Assembly (NCBI GenBank): GCA_963809795.1
Contig: CAWELN010000017.1
Coordinates: 1 to 48,424, forward strand
Length of the DNA stretch: 48,424 nt
Direction of reading: 5' to 3'
Origin: DASUAS01 sp963809795
GTDB lineage: Bacteria > Actinomycetota > Acidimicrobiia > IMCC26256 > DASPTH01
Positions 8,622 to 15,974 of this stretch are shown here, one piece after another. The number at the start of each line of letters is the position of its first letter. Position 1 is the first letter of the stretch. The notes under the pieces were generated by a model, which saw only the letters and a program-made list of their open reading frames with translations, was not told where the DNA came from and ran no database searches. The position numbers and the translations under genes were made by a program.

Positions 8622-9410
8622 ATGGCTGACTACGAGACCGTCGATCTCGAGGTGCGGGACGGTGTCGCCCACCTCACCCTCAACCGTCCCGACGCCGCCA
8701 ACGGCGTCAACCTCCCGCTGGCCCGCGACCTCATGGATGCGGTGCTGGCGATCGCGGCCGACCCCGCGGCCCGGGTGGTGCTGCTGACCGGCGCGGGCGC
8801 GCGGTTCTGCGGGGGTGGCGACCTCAAGGGATTCGCGGGCCGCGACGACCTGCCCACCCACCTGCGCGAGATCCTCGGACCGCTCCACGTCGCCATCGCC
8901 GGGCTGGTGCGGGGCGACGCGCCGGTGGTGGCGGCGGTGCAAGGGAGCGCCGCCGGCGCCGGCGTCGGCCTGGTCGGCGCCTCCGACCTCGTGCTGGCGG
9001 GGGAGTCGGCCAAGTTCGTGATGGCCTACACCGGGGTCGGTCTCACCCCCGACGGCTCGTCGAGCTGGTTCCTGCCCCGGCTCGTCGGTCTCCGACGGGC
9101 GCTGGAGCTCACGTTCACCAACCGCGTGCTGTCGGCCGCGGAGGCGCAGGAGTGGGGGCTCATCACGGCGGTGGTGCCCGACGACCAGCTCACCGCCGAG
9201 GCCGAGGCGCTCGCCACCAGGCTGGCCGCGGGTCCACCGCAGGCGCTGGCGGCGGCCAAGCGGCTGCTCCACACCAGCCTCGAAGAGACGCTCGAGTCGC
9301 ACCTGGCGCGTGAGGCCGAGGCGATCGCGCACGCGTCGGGCACGGCCGAGGGCGCCGAGGGCATCGCGTCGTTCGTGGAGAAGCGCGCGCCGGTCTTCAA
9401 CCGCGACTGA
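8622..9410 (+). CDS. Enoyl-CoA hydratase/isomerase family protein
   Basis: A 262-residue crotonase-fold protein, predicted to hydrate or isomerise an enoyl-CoA in fatty-acid or related acyl-CoA breakdown. The CoA-binding and oxyanion-hole segments are visible: ARFCGGGDLKGF (about 64-75) and VQGSAAGAGVGL (about 106-117). The GVGLTPDGSSSWFLPRLVG segment (about 139-157) carries the active-site acid as Asp in PD. That Asp is typical of PaaG-like isomerases and several hydratases, so the exact reaction is open. ATG 8622 is the first sensible start; upstream in-frame codons run through the repeat array. Its last 14 bp overlap the convergent purE gene. Confidence 0.88.
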   Translation: MADYETVDLEVRDGVAHLTLNRPDAANGVNLPLARDLMDAVLAIAADPAARVVLLTGAGARFCGGGDLKGFAGRDDLPTHLREILGPLHVAIAGLVRGDAPVVAAVQGSAAGAGVGLVGASDLVLAGESAKFVMAYTGVGLTPDGSSSWFLPRLVGLRRALELTFTNRVLSAAEAQEWGLITAVVPDDQLTAEAEALATRLAAGPPQALAAAKRLLHTSLEETLESHLAREAEAIAHASGTAEGAEGIASFVEKRAPVFNRD

Positions 9411-9897
9411 GCTTGGCGTCCTTCTCGCGCACGCTCGCGTCGAGCGCGGCGCGGTACGCGTCGAGGCGCGCCCGCAGGTCCTCGTCGGCCGCGCCGAGGA
9501 TGCGGACCGCCAGGAGCCCGGCGTTGCGCGCCTTCCCGACGCCGACCGTCGCCACCGGGACGCCGTCGGGCATCTGGACGATCGACAACAGGGAGTCGAG
9601 CCCGTCGAGCTGCTGCAGTGGCACCGGTACACCGATCACGGGGAGCGACGTCATCGACGCGGTCATGCCCGGGAGGTGCGCGGCACCGCCCGCACCGGCG
9701 ATGATCACCCGGAGGCCGCGGTCGGCGGCGCGGTGCGCGTACTCGTACATCACGTCGGGCGTGCGGTGCGCGCTCACGACGCGGACCTCGTGCGGCACGC
9801 CGAACTCGGTGAGCGCGGCGACCGCGCCCTGCATCACCGGGAGGTCGGAGTCGCTGCCCATGATCACGCCGACGAGCGGCGCGTCGTTGCTGGCCAC
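9397..9897 (-). CDS. purE: 5-(carboxyamino)imidazole ribonucleotide mutase (PurE)
   Basis: Converts N5-CAIR to CAIR in de novo purine synthesis. 166 residues, normal for class I PurE. The signature GVIMGSDSDLPVM lies at the N-terminus, SAHRTPD follows near residue 43, and a Gly/Ala-rich AGAGGAAHLPGMTA loop near 69 binds the ribotide. It starts with GTG 9897, with no Shine-Dalgarno, 6 nt after a TAGGTT -10 motif. The first three bases of that motif are the stop codon of gmd. The usual partner purK is not adjacent here. The 3' end overlaps the hydratase gene by 14 bp. Confidence 0.95.
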   Translation of the reverse strand: MASNDAPLVGVIMGSDSDLPVMQGAVAALTEFGVPHEVRVVSAHRTPDVMYEYAHRAADRGLRVIIAGAGGAAHLPGMTASMTSLPVIGVPVPLQQLDGLDSLLSIVQMPDGVPVATVGVGKARNAGLLAVRILGAADEDLRARLDAYRAALDASVREKDAKLSRG

Positions 9898-9903
9898 GTC
9901 GAG

Positions 9904-9909
9904 AACCTA
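9904..9909 (-). promoter_or_regulatory. -10 element (TAGGTT) of purE, overlapping the gmd stop codon
   Basis: On the minus strand TAGGTT spans 9909-9904. Its TAG (9909-9907) is the stop codon of gmd, and GTG 9897 of purE begins 6 nt later, implying a leaderless purE mRNA. Confidence 0.45.
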
Positions 9910-10899
9910 GCGGCCGGAGTCGGCGCGGGCGCTCTCCTCGGCCAGGTCCGACTCGTACATGCGGCGCACCAGGCCTTCGAAGTCGACCTTCGGCGTCCAG
10001 CCCAGCTCCTCGCGAGCCTTCGTCGCGTCCCCCATCAGGATGTCGACCTCGGCGGGCCGTTCGAAGCGCGGGTCCTGGGTGACGAAGTCGCTCCAGTCGT
10101 CGTACCCCGCGCAGGCGAAGGCGGCGTCGAGGAACTCGCGGATGGTGTGGGTCTCGCCGGTGGCGACCACGTAGTCGTCGGCGACGTCCTGCTGGAGCAT
10201 CAACCACATGGCCTCGACGTAGTCGCCCGCGAAGCCCCAGTCGCGTGCGGAGTCGAGGTTGCCCAGCGTGATCGAGTCCTGCAGGCCGAGCTTGATGCGC
10301 GCCAACGAGTTCGTGATCTTGCGGGTGACGAACTCCAGACCGCGTTTCTCGCTCTCGTGGTTGAACAGGATCCCCGACGACGCGTGGAGGCCGTACGCCT
10401 CGCGGTAGTTGACCGTCATGTGGTGGCCGAACACCTTGGCCACGCCGTAGGGCGACCGCGGGTGGAAGGGCGTGAGCTCGGTCTGGGGTGTCTCCCGCAC
10501 CTTGCCGAACATCTCCGACGACGACGCCTGGTAGAAGCGGATGGGGTTCTGCTCGCCGCCGCCGACGATGCGCACCGCCTCGAGCATGCGCAGCACGCCG
10601 AGGCCGGTGATCTCCGACGTGAGCTCGGGTTGCGTGAACGACAGGTGCACGAAGCTGATGGCGCCGAGGTTGTAGACCTCGTCGGGCTGCACGCGCTCGA
10701 CCACCGCGATGAGCGAGGAGAGGTCGCGCAGGTCGCCGTCGACCAGCTCCAGCGACGGCGTCTCCTGCATCACGAGCGCGGACTTCGGGTTGTTCTGGCC
10801 CCGCACCAGCCCGAACACCTGGTAGCCCTTGTCGGCCAGGAACCCGGCGAGGTACCGGCCGTCCTGGCCGGTGATGCCGGTGATCAGTGCGCGCTTCAT
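9907..10899 (-). CDS. gmd: GDP-mannose 4,6-dehydratase
   Basis: A short-chain dehydrogenase/reductase that converts GDP-D-mannose to GDP-4-keto-6-deoxymannose, the precursor of fucose and rhamnose-type sugars in surface glycans. 330 residues. The NADP-binding ALITGITGQDGRYLAGFLA is at the N-terminus; SSSEMFG and the catalytic YGVAK follow, and the Gmd-specific block around FVTRKITNSLARIKLG is clear. ATG 10899 is preceded by a GGGAGG-like Shine-Dalgarno and overlaps the upstream DUF3151 stop as ATGA, so the two are translationally coupled. No GDP-fucose synthase or reductase gene lies next to it. Confidence 0.93.
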   Translation of the reverse strand: MKRALITGITGQDGRYLAGFLADKGYQVFGLVRGQNNPKSALVMQETPSLELVDGDLRDLSSLIAVVERVQPDEVYNLGAISFVHLSFTQPELTSEITGLGVLRMLEAVRIVGGGEQNPIRFYQASSSEMFGKVRETPQTELTPFHPRSPYGVAKVFGHHMTVNYREAYGLHASSGILFNHESEKRGLEFVTRKITNSLARIKLGLQDSITLGNLDSARDWGFAGDYVEAMWLMLQQDVADDYVVATGETHTIREFLDAAFACAGYDDWSDFVTQDPRFERPAEVDILMGDATKAREELGWTPKVDFEGLVRRMYESDLAEESARADSGR

Positions 10900-11360
10900 G
10901 CCCCTGCCCCTCCCGCGTCGGTGTGGTCGATCCGGTCCCACGCCGGCTCGAGCTGATGGAGGAACTCGTCGCAGCGGGCCTCCTCGTCGCGCTCGCCGAT
11001 GGTCGCCGCACTCGCCCGCAACCCGTCGAGCGCACGGAGGAAGCCGCGGTTGGTCGGGTGCTCCCACCGCACGTACCCGGAACCCCGCCAGCCGGACTGC
11101 CGGAGCCGGTCGAGGCCACGGTGGTACCCGACCCGGAAGTACGCATACCCCTCGACCGGGTCGCGCGCGAGCTGACCGAGCCGGGCCCAGCCGTCGAGGA
11201 AGCGGGGCCACTGCGCCACCACGGCGGCGACGGCGTCACGCCGGGCAGGGTCGGGGAGCGAGAGCGCCTCGGCGAGGCGCTCGACCGCGTCGGCGGGCTC
11301 GGGATCGAGCACGGTCTGCGGGATCCCCTCGGTGGACAGCGAGATCGATTGGTCGTTCAC
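10896..11360 (-). CDS. DUF3151 family protein
   Basis: 154 residues, of the actinobacterial DUF3151 family; function unknown. The family pattern is visible in DAVAAVVAQWPRFLDGWARL, the AYFRVGYHRGLDRLRQSGW block and the C-terminal FLHQLEPAWDRIDH. GTG 11360 is taken as start because TAACCT lies 7 nt upstream on the same strand and there is no Shine-Dalgarno, the pattern of leaderless genes in this window. It is divergent from the histidine phosphatase gene and its stop overlaps the gmd start by ATGA. Confidence 0.85.
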   Translation of the reverse strand: MNDQSISLSTEGIPQTVLDPEPADAVERLAEALSLPDPARRDAVAAVVAQWPRFLDGWARLGQLARDPVEGYAYFRVGYHRGLDRLRQSGWRGSGYVRWEHPTNRGFLRALDGLRASAATIGERDEEARCDEFLHQLEPAWDRIDHTDAGGAGA

Positions 11361-11399
11361 GGGGAGGAGGTTATGGGTGCGCCGGTAGAATTCGGGAGA
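11361..11399. promoter_or_regulatory. Compact divergent promoter region for two leaderless genes
   Basis: On the minus strand TAACCT (11372-11367) lies 7 nt before GTG 11360 of the DUF3151 gene. On the plus strand TAGAAT (11386-11391) lies 8 nt before GTG 11400 of the phosphatase gene. Only 39 bp separate the start codons, so the two -10 elements nearly abut and the promoters should interfere with or exclude each other. Confidence 0.45.
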
Positions 11400-12152
11400 G
11401 TGACCGTGCACCCCGAGCCCGAGCTCGAGTCCGAGACGCCTCCGGAGACCCCGCCCCCGCCGGAGCAACCCAAGCCGACGCGGCTGGTGCTGGCCCGCCA
11501 CGCCGTCACCCCCCAGACCGGACCGATGCTCTCGGGGCGTGCGCCGGGGATCGATCTGTCCGACCAGGGTCGCGACCAGGCGAAGGCGCTCGGCGAGCGA
11601 TTGGCCGGCCTCCCGGTCGCGGTCGTCTACGCCAGCCCGATCGAGCGCACCACCCAGACCGCGGAGGCGGTGGCGCAGCACCACGGGCTCACCGTGCAGC
11701 CGCTCCCGGGCGTGATCGAGGCCGACTACGGCGAGTGGACGGGCGGTCAGCTGTCGGACCTGGCCAAGACCGATCTCTGGAAGACGGTGCAGCGGGCGCC
11801 GTCCCGCGCGCGGTTCCCAGGCGGCGAGTCGCTGGCCGAGATGCAGACCCGCATGGTCAGCGCGCTGGAAGCGGTCGTGGCGCGACACCCGGGCGAGCTG
11901 GTGGTCGTCGTGTCGCACGCCGACCCGATCAAGGCCGCGATCGCGCACTACACCGGGGTGCACCTCGACCTGTTCCAGCGGATCGTGGTGTCGCCGGCGT
12001 CGGTCACGGTGTTCGAGCTGTCGGCCCATGGGGCAGCCATGCTGAAGTGCAACGACACCGGCACTCTCGACGAGCTGCTCCCGCCGCCCCCCGCCGACAG
12101 CGCCCAACCCACCGCCGAGGCCGCCGCGGCCGGAAAGGTGGACGGAGCATGA
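11400..12152 (+). CDS. Histidine phosphatase family protein (phosphoglycerate mutase-like)
   Basis: About 250 residues. After a Pro/Glu-rich N-terminal tail the catalytic ARHAVTPQTG motif carries the phospho-accepting His (LVLARHA). YASPIERTTQTAE and the second active-site His in VVVSHADPIK complete the family pattern. Substrate unknown; homologues precede DUF3090 and SCO1664-type genes in many actinobacteria near the mycothiol gene mshC, which is not present here. GTG 11400 fits the TAGAAT -10 spacing. ATG 11373, with GGAGG 5 nt upstream, is a real alternative adding nine residues. The stop overlaps the first ATGA of a repeat chain leading to the DUF3090 gene. Confidence 0.88.
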   Translation: MTVHPEPELESETPPETPPPPEQPKPTRLVLARHAVTPQTGPMLSGRAPGIDLSDQGRDQAKALGERLAGLPVAVVYASPIERTTQTAEAVAQHHGLTVQPLPGVIEADYGEWTGGQLSDLAKTDLWKTVQRAPSRARFPGGESLAEMQTRMVSALEAVVARHPGELVVVVSHADPIKAAIAHYTGVHLDLFQRIVVSPASVTVFELSAHGAAMLKCNDTGTLDELLPPPPADSAQPTAEAAAAGKVDGA

Positions 12153-12165
12153 GCGCAGTGGCACT

Positions 12166-12396
12166 GCAGCGGGGCCGAGCGGCCCGGTGCGAAGCACCGA
12201 GAGCGGACGAGCATGAGCGGAACGACCGCGAGTCGGGTATCCCGGCTCGCAGTGGAGCGGGGCCGGAGCGGCCCGGTGCGAAGCACCGAGAGCGGACGAG
12301 CATGAGCGGAACGACCGCGAGTCGGGTATCCCGGCTCGCAGTGGAGCGGGGCCCGAGCGGCCCGGTGCGAAGCACCGAGAGCGGACGAGCATGAGC
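12166..12396 (+). repeat. Tandem 89-bp repeat spanning a gene junction
   Basis: GGCCCGGTGCGAAGCACCG recurs at 12181, 12270 and 12359, a period of exactly 89 bp, with nearly identical flanks (the first copy is degenerate at its left end). Each copy ends in GAGCATGAGCG. The last ATG (12391) is the start of the DUF3090 gene. The earlier copies give ATG 12213 and 12302, each opening a 30-codon frame whose TGA overlaps the next ATG as ATGA. The array therefore looks like serial duplication of the stop/start junction. Confidence 0.92.
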
Positions 12397-12921
12397 GCGG
12401 AGATCATCGAGCTCGACGACGTCGACGGCCTCGGTGCCGGTGCGGTCGGCGAGCCCGGCCAGCGCGCCTTCTACATCCAGGCGCGCACGGAGCAGACCCA
12501 GCTGACCGTGCTGGTCGAGAAGGAGCAGGTCGCGCTGCTCGCCGCGGAAGCGGTGGCCTTCCTCGACAAGATCGCCGACGACTACCCCGAGCTGCCGTTC
12601 GACATCCCGTCGACGCAGAGCGTGCTGCGCGAGCCCACCGTCCCGCTGTTCCGGGCCCGGCTCATCGGCCTGGGGTTCGACCCCGAGCGGGAGCTCGTCC
12701 TCCTCGAGCTGCGCGAGCGCGCCGAGGACGAGGACGAGGAGGAGGTCGTCGAGGTCGCCGAGGACGACGACGGCTACGTCGCCCGCATCTACGCCACCCG
12801 CGCCCAGGTGCGCGCCATGGCGGCTCGGGGGATCGAAGCCGTGGCCGGGGGGCGCCCGCCCTGCCCGCTCTGCGAGCAGCCGATGGACCCCTCCGGGCAC
12901 CGTTGTCCTCGCTGGAACTGA
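12391..12921 (+). CDS. DUF3090 family protein
   Basis: 176 residues of the actinobacterial DUF3090 family, function unknown. Conserved features seen are QRAFYIQARTEQTQLTVLVE near residue 27, an acidic insert (EDEDEEEVVEVAEDDD) and a C-terminal zinc-knuckle-like CPLCEQPMDPSGHRCPRWN. Start ATG 12391 overlaps the TGA of the mini-frame in the last repeat copy (ATGA). The 3' end overlaps the next gene by 19 bp. The order phosphatase, DUF3090, SCO1664-type is conserved in actinobacteria. Confidence 0.9.
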   Translation: MSAEIIELDDVDGLGAGAVGEPGQRAFYIQARTEQTQLTVLVEKEQVALLAAEAVAFLDKIADDYPELPFDIPSTQSVLREPTVPLFRARLIGLGFDPERELVLLELRERAEDEDEEEVVEVAEDDDGYVARIYATRAQVRAMAARGIEAVAGGRPPCPLCEQPMDPSGHRCPRWN

Positions 12922-13628
12922 CCCCCGAGGAGCTGCGGGCCGCGCTCGAGGGCGCCGAGCTCGAGGTCGTCGGCCGCATGCGGTACTCGTCGAACGCGAC
13001 GTTCCTCGTCGAGGCGAAGGTCGACGGCGTGGAGCTGGCCGCGATCTACAAGCCCCGGCGCGGTGAGCGTCCGTTGTGGGACTTCCGGCAGGGCACGCTC
13101 TGCCAGCGGGAGGTGGCGGCCTACGAGCTGTCCGCCGCGCTCGGGTGGGACATCGTCCCACTCACGATCCTGCGCGACGGCCCGCTCGGCGTCGGCGCGG
13201 TGCAGCGGTTCGTCGACCACGATCCCGATGAGCACTTCTTCACGCTGCGCGACGAGCACGAGGATCGCTTCCGCGCGTTCGCCTGGTACGACGTCCTCGT
13301 CAACAACACCGATCGCAAGGGCGGGCACTGCCTCCACGACCAGGTGAACGACCTGATCGTGGGGATCGACCACGGGTTGACGTTCCACGAGGACTGGAAG
13401 CTCCGCACGGTCATCTGGGACTTCGCCGGAGAGCGGCTGCCCGGGTCCGCGGCCGACGACGTGTGCCGCGTGGTGGCCGACCTCGAGTCGGGGCCGCTCG
13501 GCGAGCGGATGGCGGGGCTGCTCGACGACGACGAGGTCGACGCCGTCCTGCGCCGGGCGCAGGGCCTGCTCAGTCGCGGCCTGCCCCTGCCCGACGACTG
13601 GCACAGCACCCCCTGGCCGCTCGTCTGA
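12903..13628 (+). CDS. SCO1664 family protein (kinase-like fold)
   Basis: 241 residues of the SCO1664 family, found with the two preceding genes in many actinobacteria. The fold resembles PI3/4-type kinases: AAIYKPRRGERPLWDF carries a lysine like the ATP-binding one, and the block YDVLVNNTDRKGGHCLH then GIDHGLTFHEDWKL resembles catalytic and metal-binding loops. No biochemical role is established. Start TTG 12903 lies inside the DUF3090 gene; no ATG or GTG fits before the conserved region. Convergent with the glycosyltransferase gene. Confidence 0.85.
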   Translation: MSSLELTPEELRAALEGAELEVVGRMRYSSNATFLVEAKVDGVELAAIYKPRRGERPLWDFRQGTLCQREVAAYELSAALGWDIVPLTILRDGPLGVGAVQRFVDHDPDEHFFTLRDEHEDRFRAFAWYDVLVNNTDRKGGHCLHDQVNDLIVGIDHGLTFHEDWKLRTVIWDFAGERLPGSAADDVCRVVADLESGPLGERMAGLLDDDEVDAVLRRAQGLLSRGLPLPDDWHSTPWPLV

Positions 13629-13678
13629 GCACCTGCCGCACCGGCGCGCGCCTCGACCCGCGCTCCGGCGATCGACCC

Positions 13679-15196
13679 CTACTTGCGCTTGTAGACGATG
13701 ATGTCGTCGATGGTCACGACGTAGCGGTACTGCGTGTCGATGATGTGCTCGAGCCGCGGGAAGTCGGAGATCGGGTAGTACTGCGCGCCCCGCACCTTCG
13801 CCGGTGACGTGTCGACGAAGTACTTCGGCGGGTGCGCGGTGAAGTCCTTGTAGAAGTCGTCCCACGCGGCCTTGGTGTCGCCACCGGTGTTGGCATCCTT
13901 TGGCGGCCGGCCCGGGTAGTTGCCGGTGAGGAACGACGACGTGAGGAAGCGCGTCGCCGGACGACGGCCCGACGCCCAGTAGATCTCGGGCACGCTGCCC
14001 CACACGTAGATCGGATCGTCGGGGTTCGTCGTCGTCGCGAGGTAGCGCGACACCGATTCGTAGTTCGGCTCCGGCACGCCCGGATGGTAGAAGTACCCGG
14101 CCGCGGAGAACATGACGCCGGCCGCGACCGCCACGGCCACCGTGCGCGTCGCCCACTTGCGGCTGCCGCGCACGAGCGCGCCCGCCGCGAGCAGCACCAG
14201 CGGCGGCACCAGCTGCATGTAGTAGTGCCCGAAGAACCGCAGCCCGACCGCCACCGACACCGCGGCGGACAGGAGCCACAGCCAGAGGTCGGTGTCACGG
14301 GCGCCGTCGAGCGCGCGCAGCTTCCGCTGGCCCCAGGCGCTCGGGATCTTCCAGAGCAGGGGCAGGTTGCAGAGGGCCCACATGCCGGTCATGAACAGGA
14401 AGGTGGTGAGCACCACCGTCGACATCGTCTTCATGCCCACGTACGAGCCGTTGCCGAGGACGGTCCAGTACAGGAGCTGCGACGGGCCCATCGCCAGCGC
14501 GACCAGCGCGGTCGGGATCGTGAAGCCGAGCGCGACCTGGCCCACGCCCTTCTTCCCGCGGGCGCGCGCGATCAGGTACACCACGGGGAGGAGGGTCGCC
14601 GCGCCGGTCTGCTTCGCCAACGTCGCCGCCGCGATCGCGACGCCGGCCAGGAACCCGCGTCCGCGGCGGGCGAACAGGATCGCCGCCGTCATCGACGGCA
14701 GCATGAACACCTCGAAGTTCGCCGCCTGGCCGTCCTGCGGCGCGAACGCGACCATCGCGACGACGAACATGATCCCCGCGATCCAGCCCGCGCGCGCGCC
14801 GTACCGTCGCCGAGCCTCGATCGCGAGCAGCAGGGCGGTCAGTGCGACGGCCAACATCGCGACGATGCGGACGGACCACAGCGCGGTCGTCTCGAAGAAC
14901 GTGAACGTCGCCGCGTACACGTACGGAACGATCGGCGGCTTGCGGTCGATGGCGTCCTGGTACAGCTGACCGCCGTCGGTCAGGACGTGGGCCTGGGTGG
15001 CCAGGAACGTCTCGTCGGAGTTGAACACCGGCGTGAAGAACGCCGGGAGGCGCAGCGCGAAGGTGAGCGCGAGCAGCACGAGGAAGATCCGCACGAGCTC
15101 GCGACGCGACGAGCGCGGCGACGTCGTGGGGACGTCGACGAGCAGGACTCCGGGATCTGCGGTCCCGGGCGCGAGGGTCGCGGGCTCCATCGGCAT
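13679..15196 (-). CDS. Polytopic membrane glycosyltransferase (ArnT/PMT-like, GT39 type)
   Basis: 505 residues with about ten or more membrane helices. The first loop carries NSDETFLATQAHVLTDGGQL followed by YQDAIDRKPP, the acidic motif typical of polyprenyl-phosphate-sugar-dependent transferases (PMT/ArnT/Pmt2 superfamily). Such enzymes move a sugar from a lipid carrier to a lipid, polysaccharide or protein on the outer face of the membrane. The C-terminal 150 residues are soluble. ATG 15196 has GGGGAG 6 nt upstream. Divergent from the 15,321 gene. Donor and acceptor cannot be predicted. Confidence 0.85.
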   Translation of the reverse strand: MPMEPATLAPGTADPGVLLVDVPTTSPRSSRRELVRIFLVLLALTFALRLPAFFTPVFNSDETFLATQAHVLTDGGQLYQDAIDRKPPIVPYVYAATFTFFETTALWSVRIVAMLAVALTALLLAIEARRRYGARAGWIAGIMFVVAMVAFAPQDGQAANFEVFMLPSMTAAILFARRGRGFLAGVAIAAATLAKQTGAATLLPVVYLIARARGKKGVGQVALGFTIPTALVALAMGPSQLLYWTVLGNGSYVGMKTMSTVVLTTFLFMTGMWALCNLPLLWKIPSAWGQRKLRALDGARDTDLWLWLLSAAVSVAVGLRFFGHYYMQLVPPLVLLAAGALVRGSRKWATRTVAVAVAAGVMFSAAGYFYHPGVPEPNYESVSRYLATTTNPDDPIYVWGSVPEIYWASGRRPATRFLTSSFLTGNYPGRPPKDANTGGDTKAAWDDFYKDFTAHPPKYFVDTSPAKVRGAQYYPISDFPRLEHIIDTQYRYVVTIDDIIVYKRK

Positions 15197-15320
15197 GTAG
15201 AACTCCCCATTCTGCCCGCTGGGTTCCCTCGGCCGGGGTCCGGGCACTGATTCCCGGTCGCCGCCAACGGGTAACCCCAGGGAGATCAGCCCGTGGGTAG
15301 GACGAACAGGGGGAGAACCG

Positions 15321-15938
15321 ATGGACACCTGGATCTGGATCGTGATCGCGGCGGCTGTCGTCGTGGTGGTCGCGCTGGTCGTCATGGGGATGCTCCGGAA
15401 GCGCCGCCGGGCCCACCTGCAGGGCCGCTTCGGCTCCGAGTACGGCCGCACCGTCGACGACTCCCGCAACCGGCGCACCGCCGAACGGGAGCTGCGGGAG
15501 CGCGAGGCCAAGCGCGACGAGCTGGAGCTGCGTCCGCTCAGCGAGGCGTCGCGTCAGCGGTACTCGCAGCAGTGGACCGACATGCAGAGCACCTTCGTCG
15601 ACCGGCCACAAGTCGCGGTGGCCGACGCCGATCGCCTCATCACCGACCTGATGCGTGAGCGCGGGTATCCGGTCGACGACTTCGACACCCGGAGTGAGCT
15701 CGTCTCCGTCGACCACCCCGAGGTCGTGCAGAACTACCGCCGCGCCCACACGATCGCGGCGCGCACCATCGAGGGGCGCACCTCGACCGAGGACCTGCGG
15801 CAAGCGGTGATCTCGTACCGCGCGTTGTTCGAGGAGATGCTCGTCGATGACGTCGAGCCGCCGTCGTCCGACACCGCGGCGCCGGCCGCGGCCGCGTCGC
15901 AACCGGACGAGCGCCGGCCCGTCGAAGAGCGGCGCTGA
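15321..15938 (+). CDS. Membrane-anchored hypothetical protein, 205 aa
   Basis: One N-terminal membrane helix (IWIVIAAAVVVVVALVVMGM) followed by a basic RKRRR patch, so the rest is cytoplasmic. The soluble part is highly charged and helical, with LRPLSEASRQRYSQQW and DRLITDLMRERGYPVDDF. This pattern recurs in unnamed actinobacterial proteins of similar length. The C-terminus is low-complexity Ala/Glu/Arg. ATG 15321 is preceded by GGGGGAG 5 nt upstream. Convergent with the fatty-acyl-AMP ligase operon. Function unknown. Confidence 0.82.
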   Translation: MDTWIWIVIAAAVVVVVALVVMGMLRKRRRAHLQGRFGSEYGRTVDDSRNRRTAERELREREAKRDELELRPLSEASRQRYSQQWTDMQSTFVDRPQVAVADADRLITDLMRERGYPVDDFDTRSELVSVDHPEVVQNYRRAHTIAARTIEGRTSTEDLRQAVISYRALFEEMLVDDVEPPSSDTAAPAAAASQPDERRPVEERR

Positions 15939-15974
15939 GCCACCTCCGCACCCCGCGGCGACGGCCCGGGCCGG

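Noticed and set aside
9026..11239. Very long open frame on the minus strand (over 700 codons)
   Set aside because: It crosses the hydratase, purE and gmd regions in another frame and is Arg/Gly-rich. It is a high-G+C shadow of the real genes.
10829..12394. Long plus-strand frame over gmd and the phosphatase
   Set aside because: Out of frame with the phosphatase and opposite to gmd, with low-complexity Arg/Pro-rich sequence. Only its last 82 codons, through the repeat, are of note.
13832..15250. 472-codon plus-strand frame over the glycosyltransferase
   Set aside because: His/Arg/Asp-rich antisense shadow of a clear membrane protein gene.
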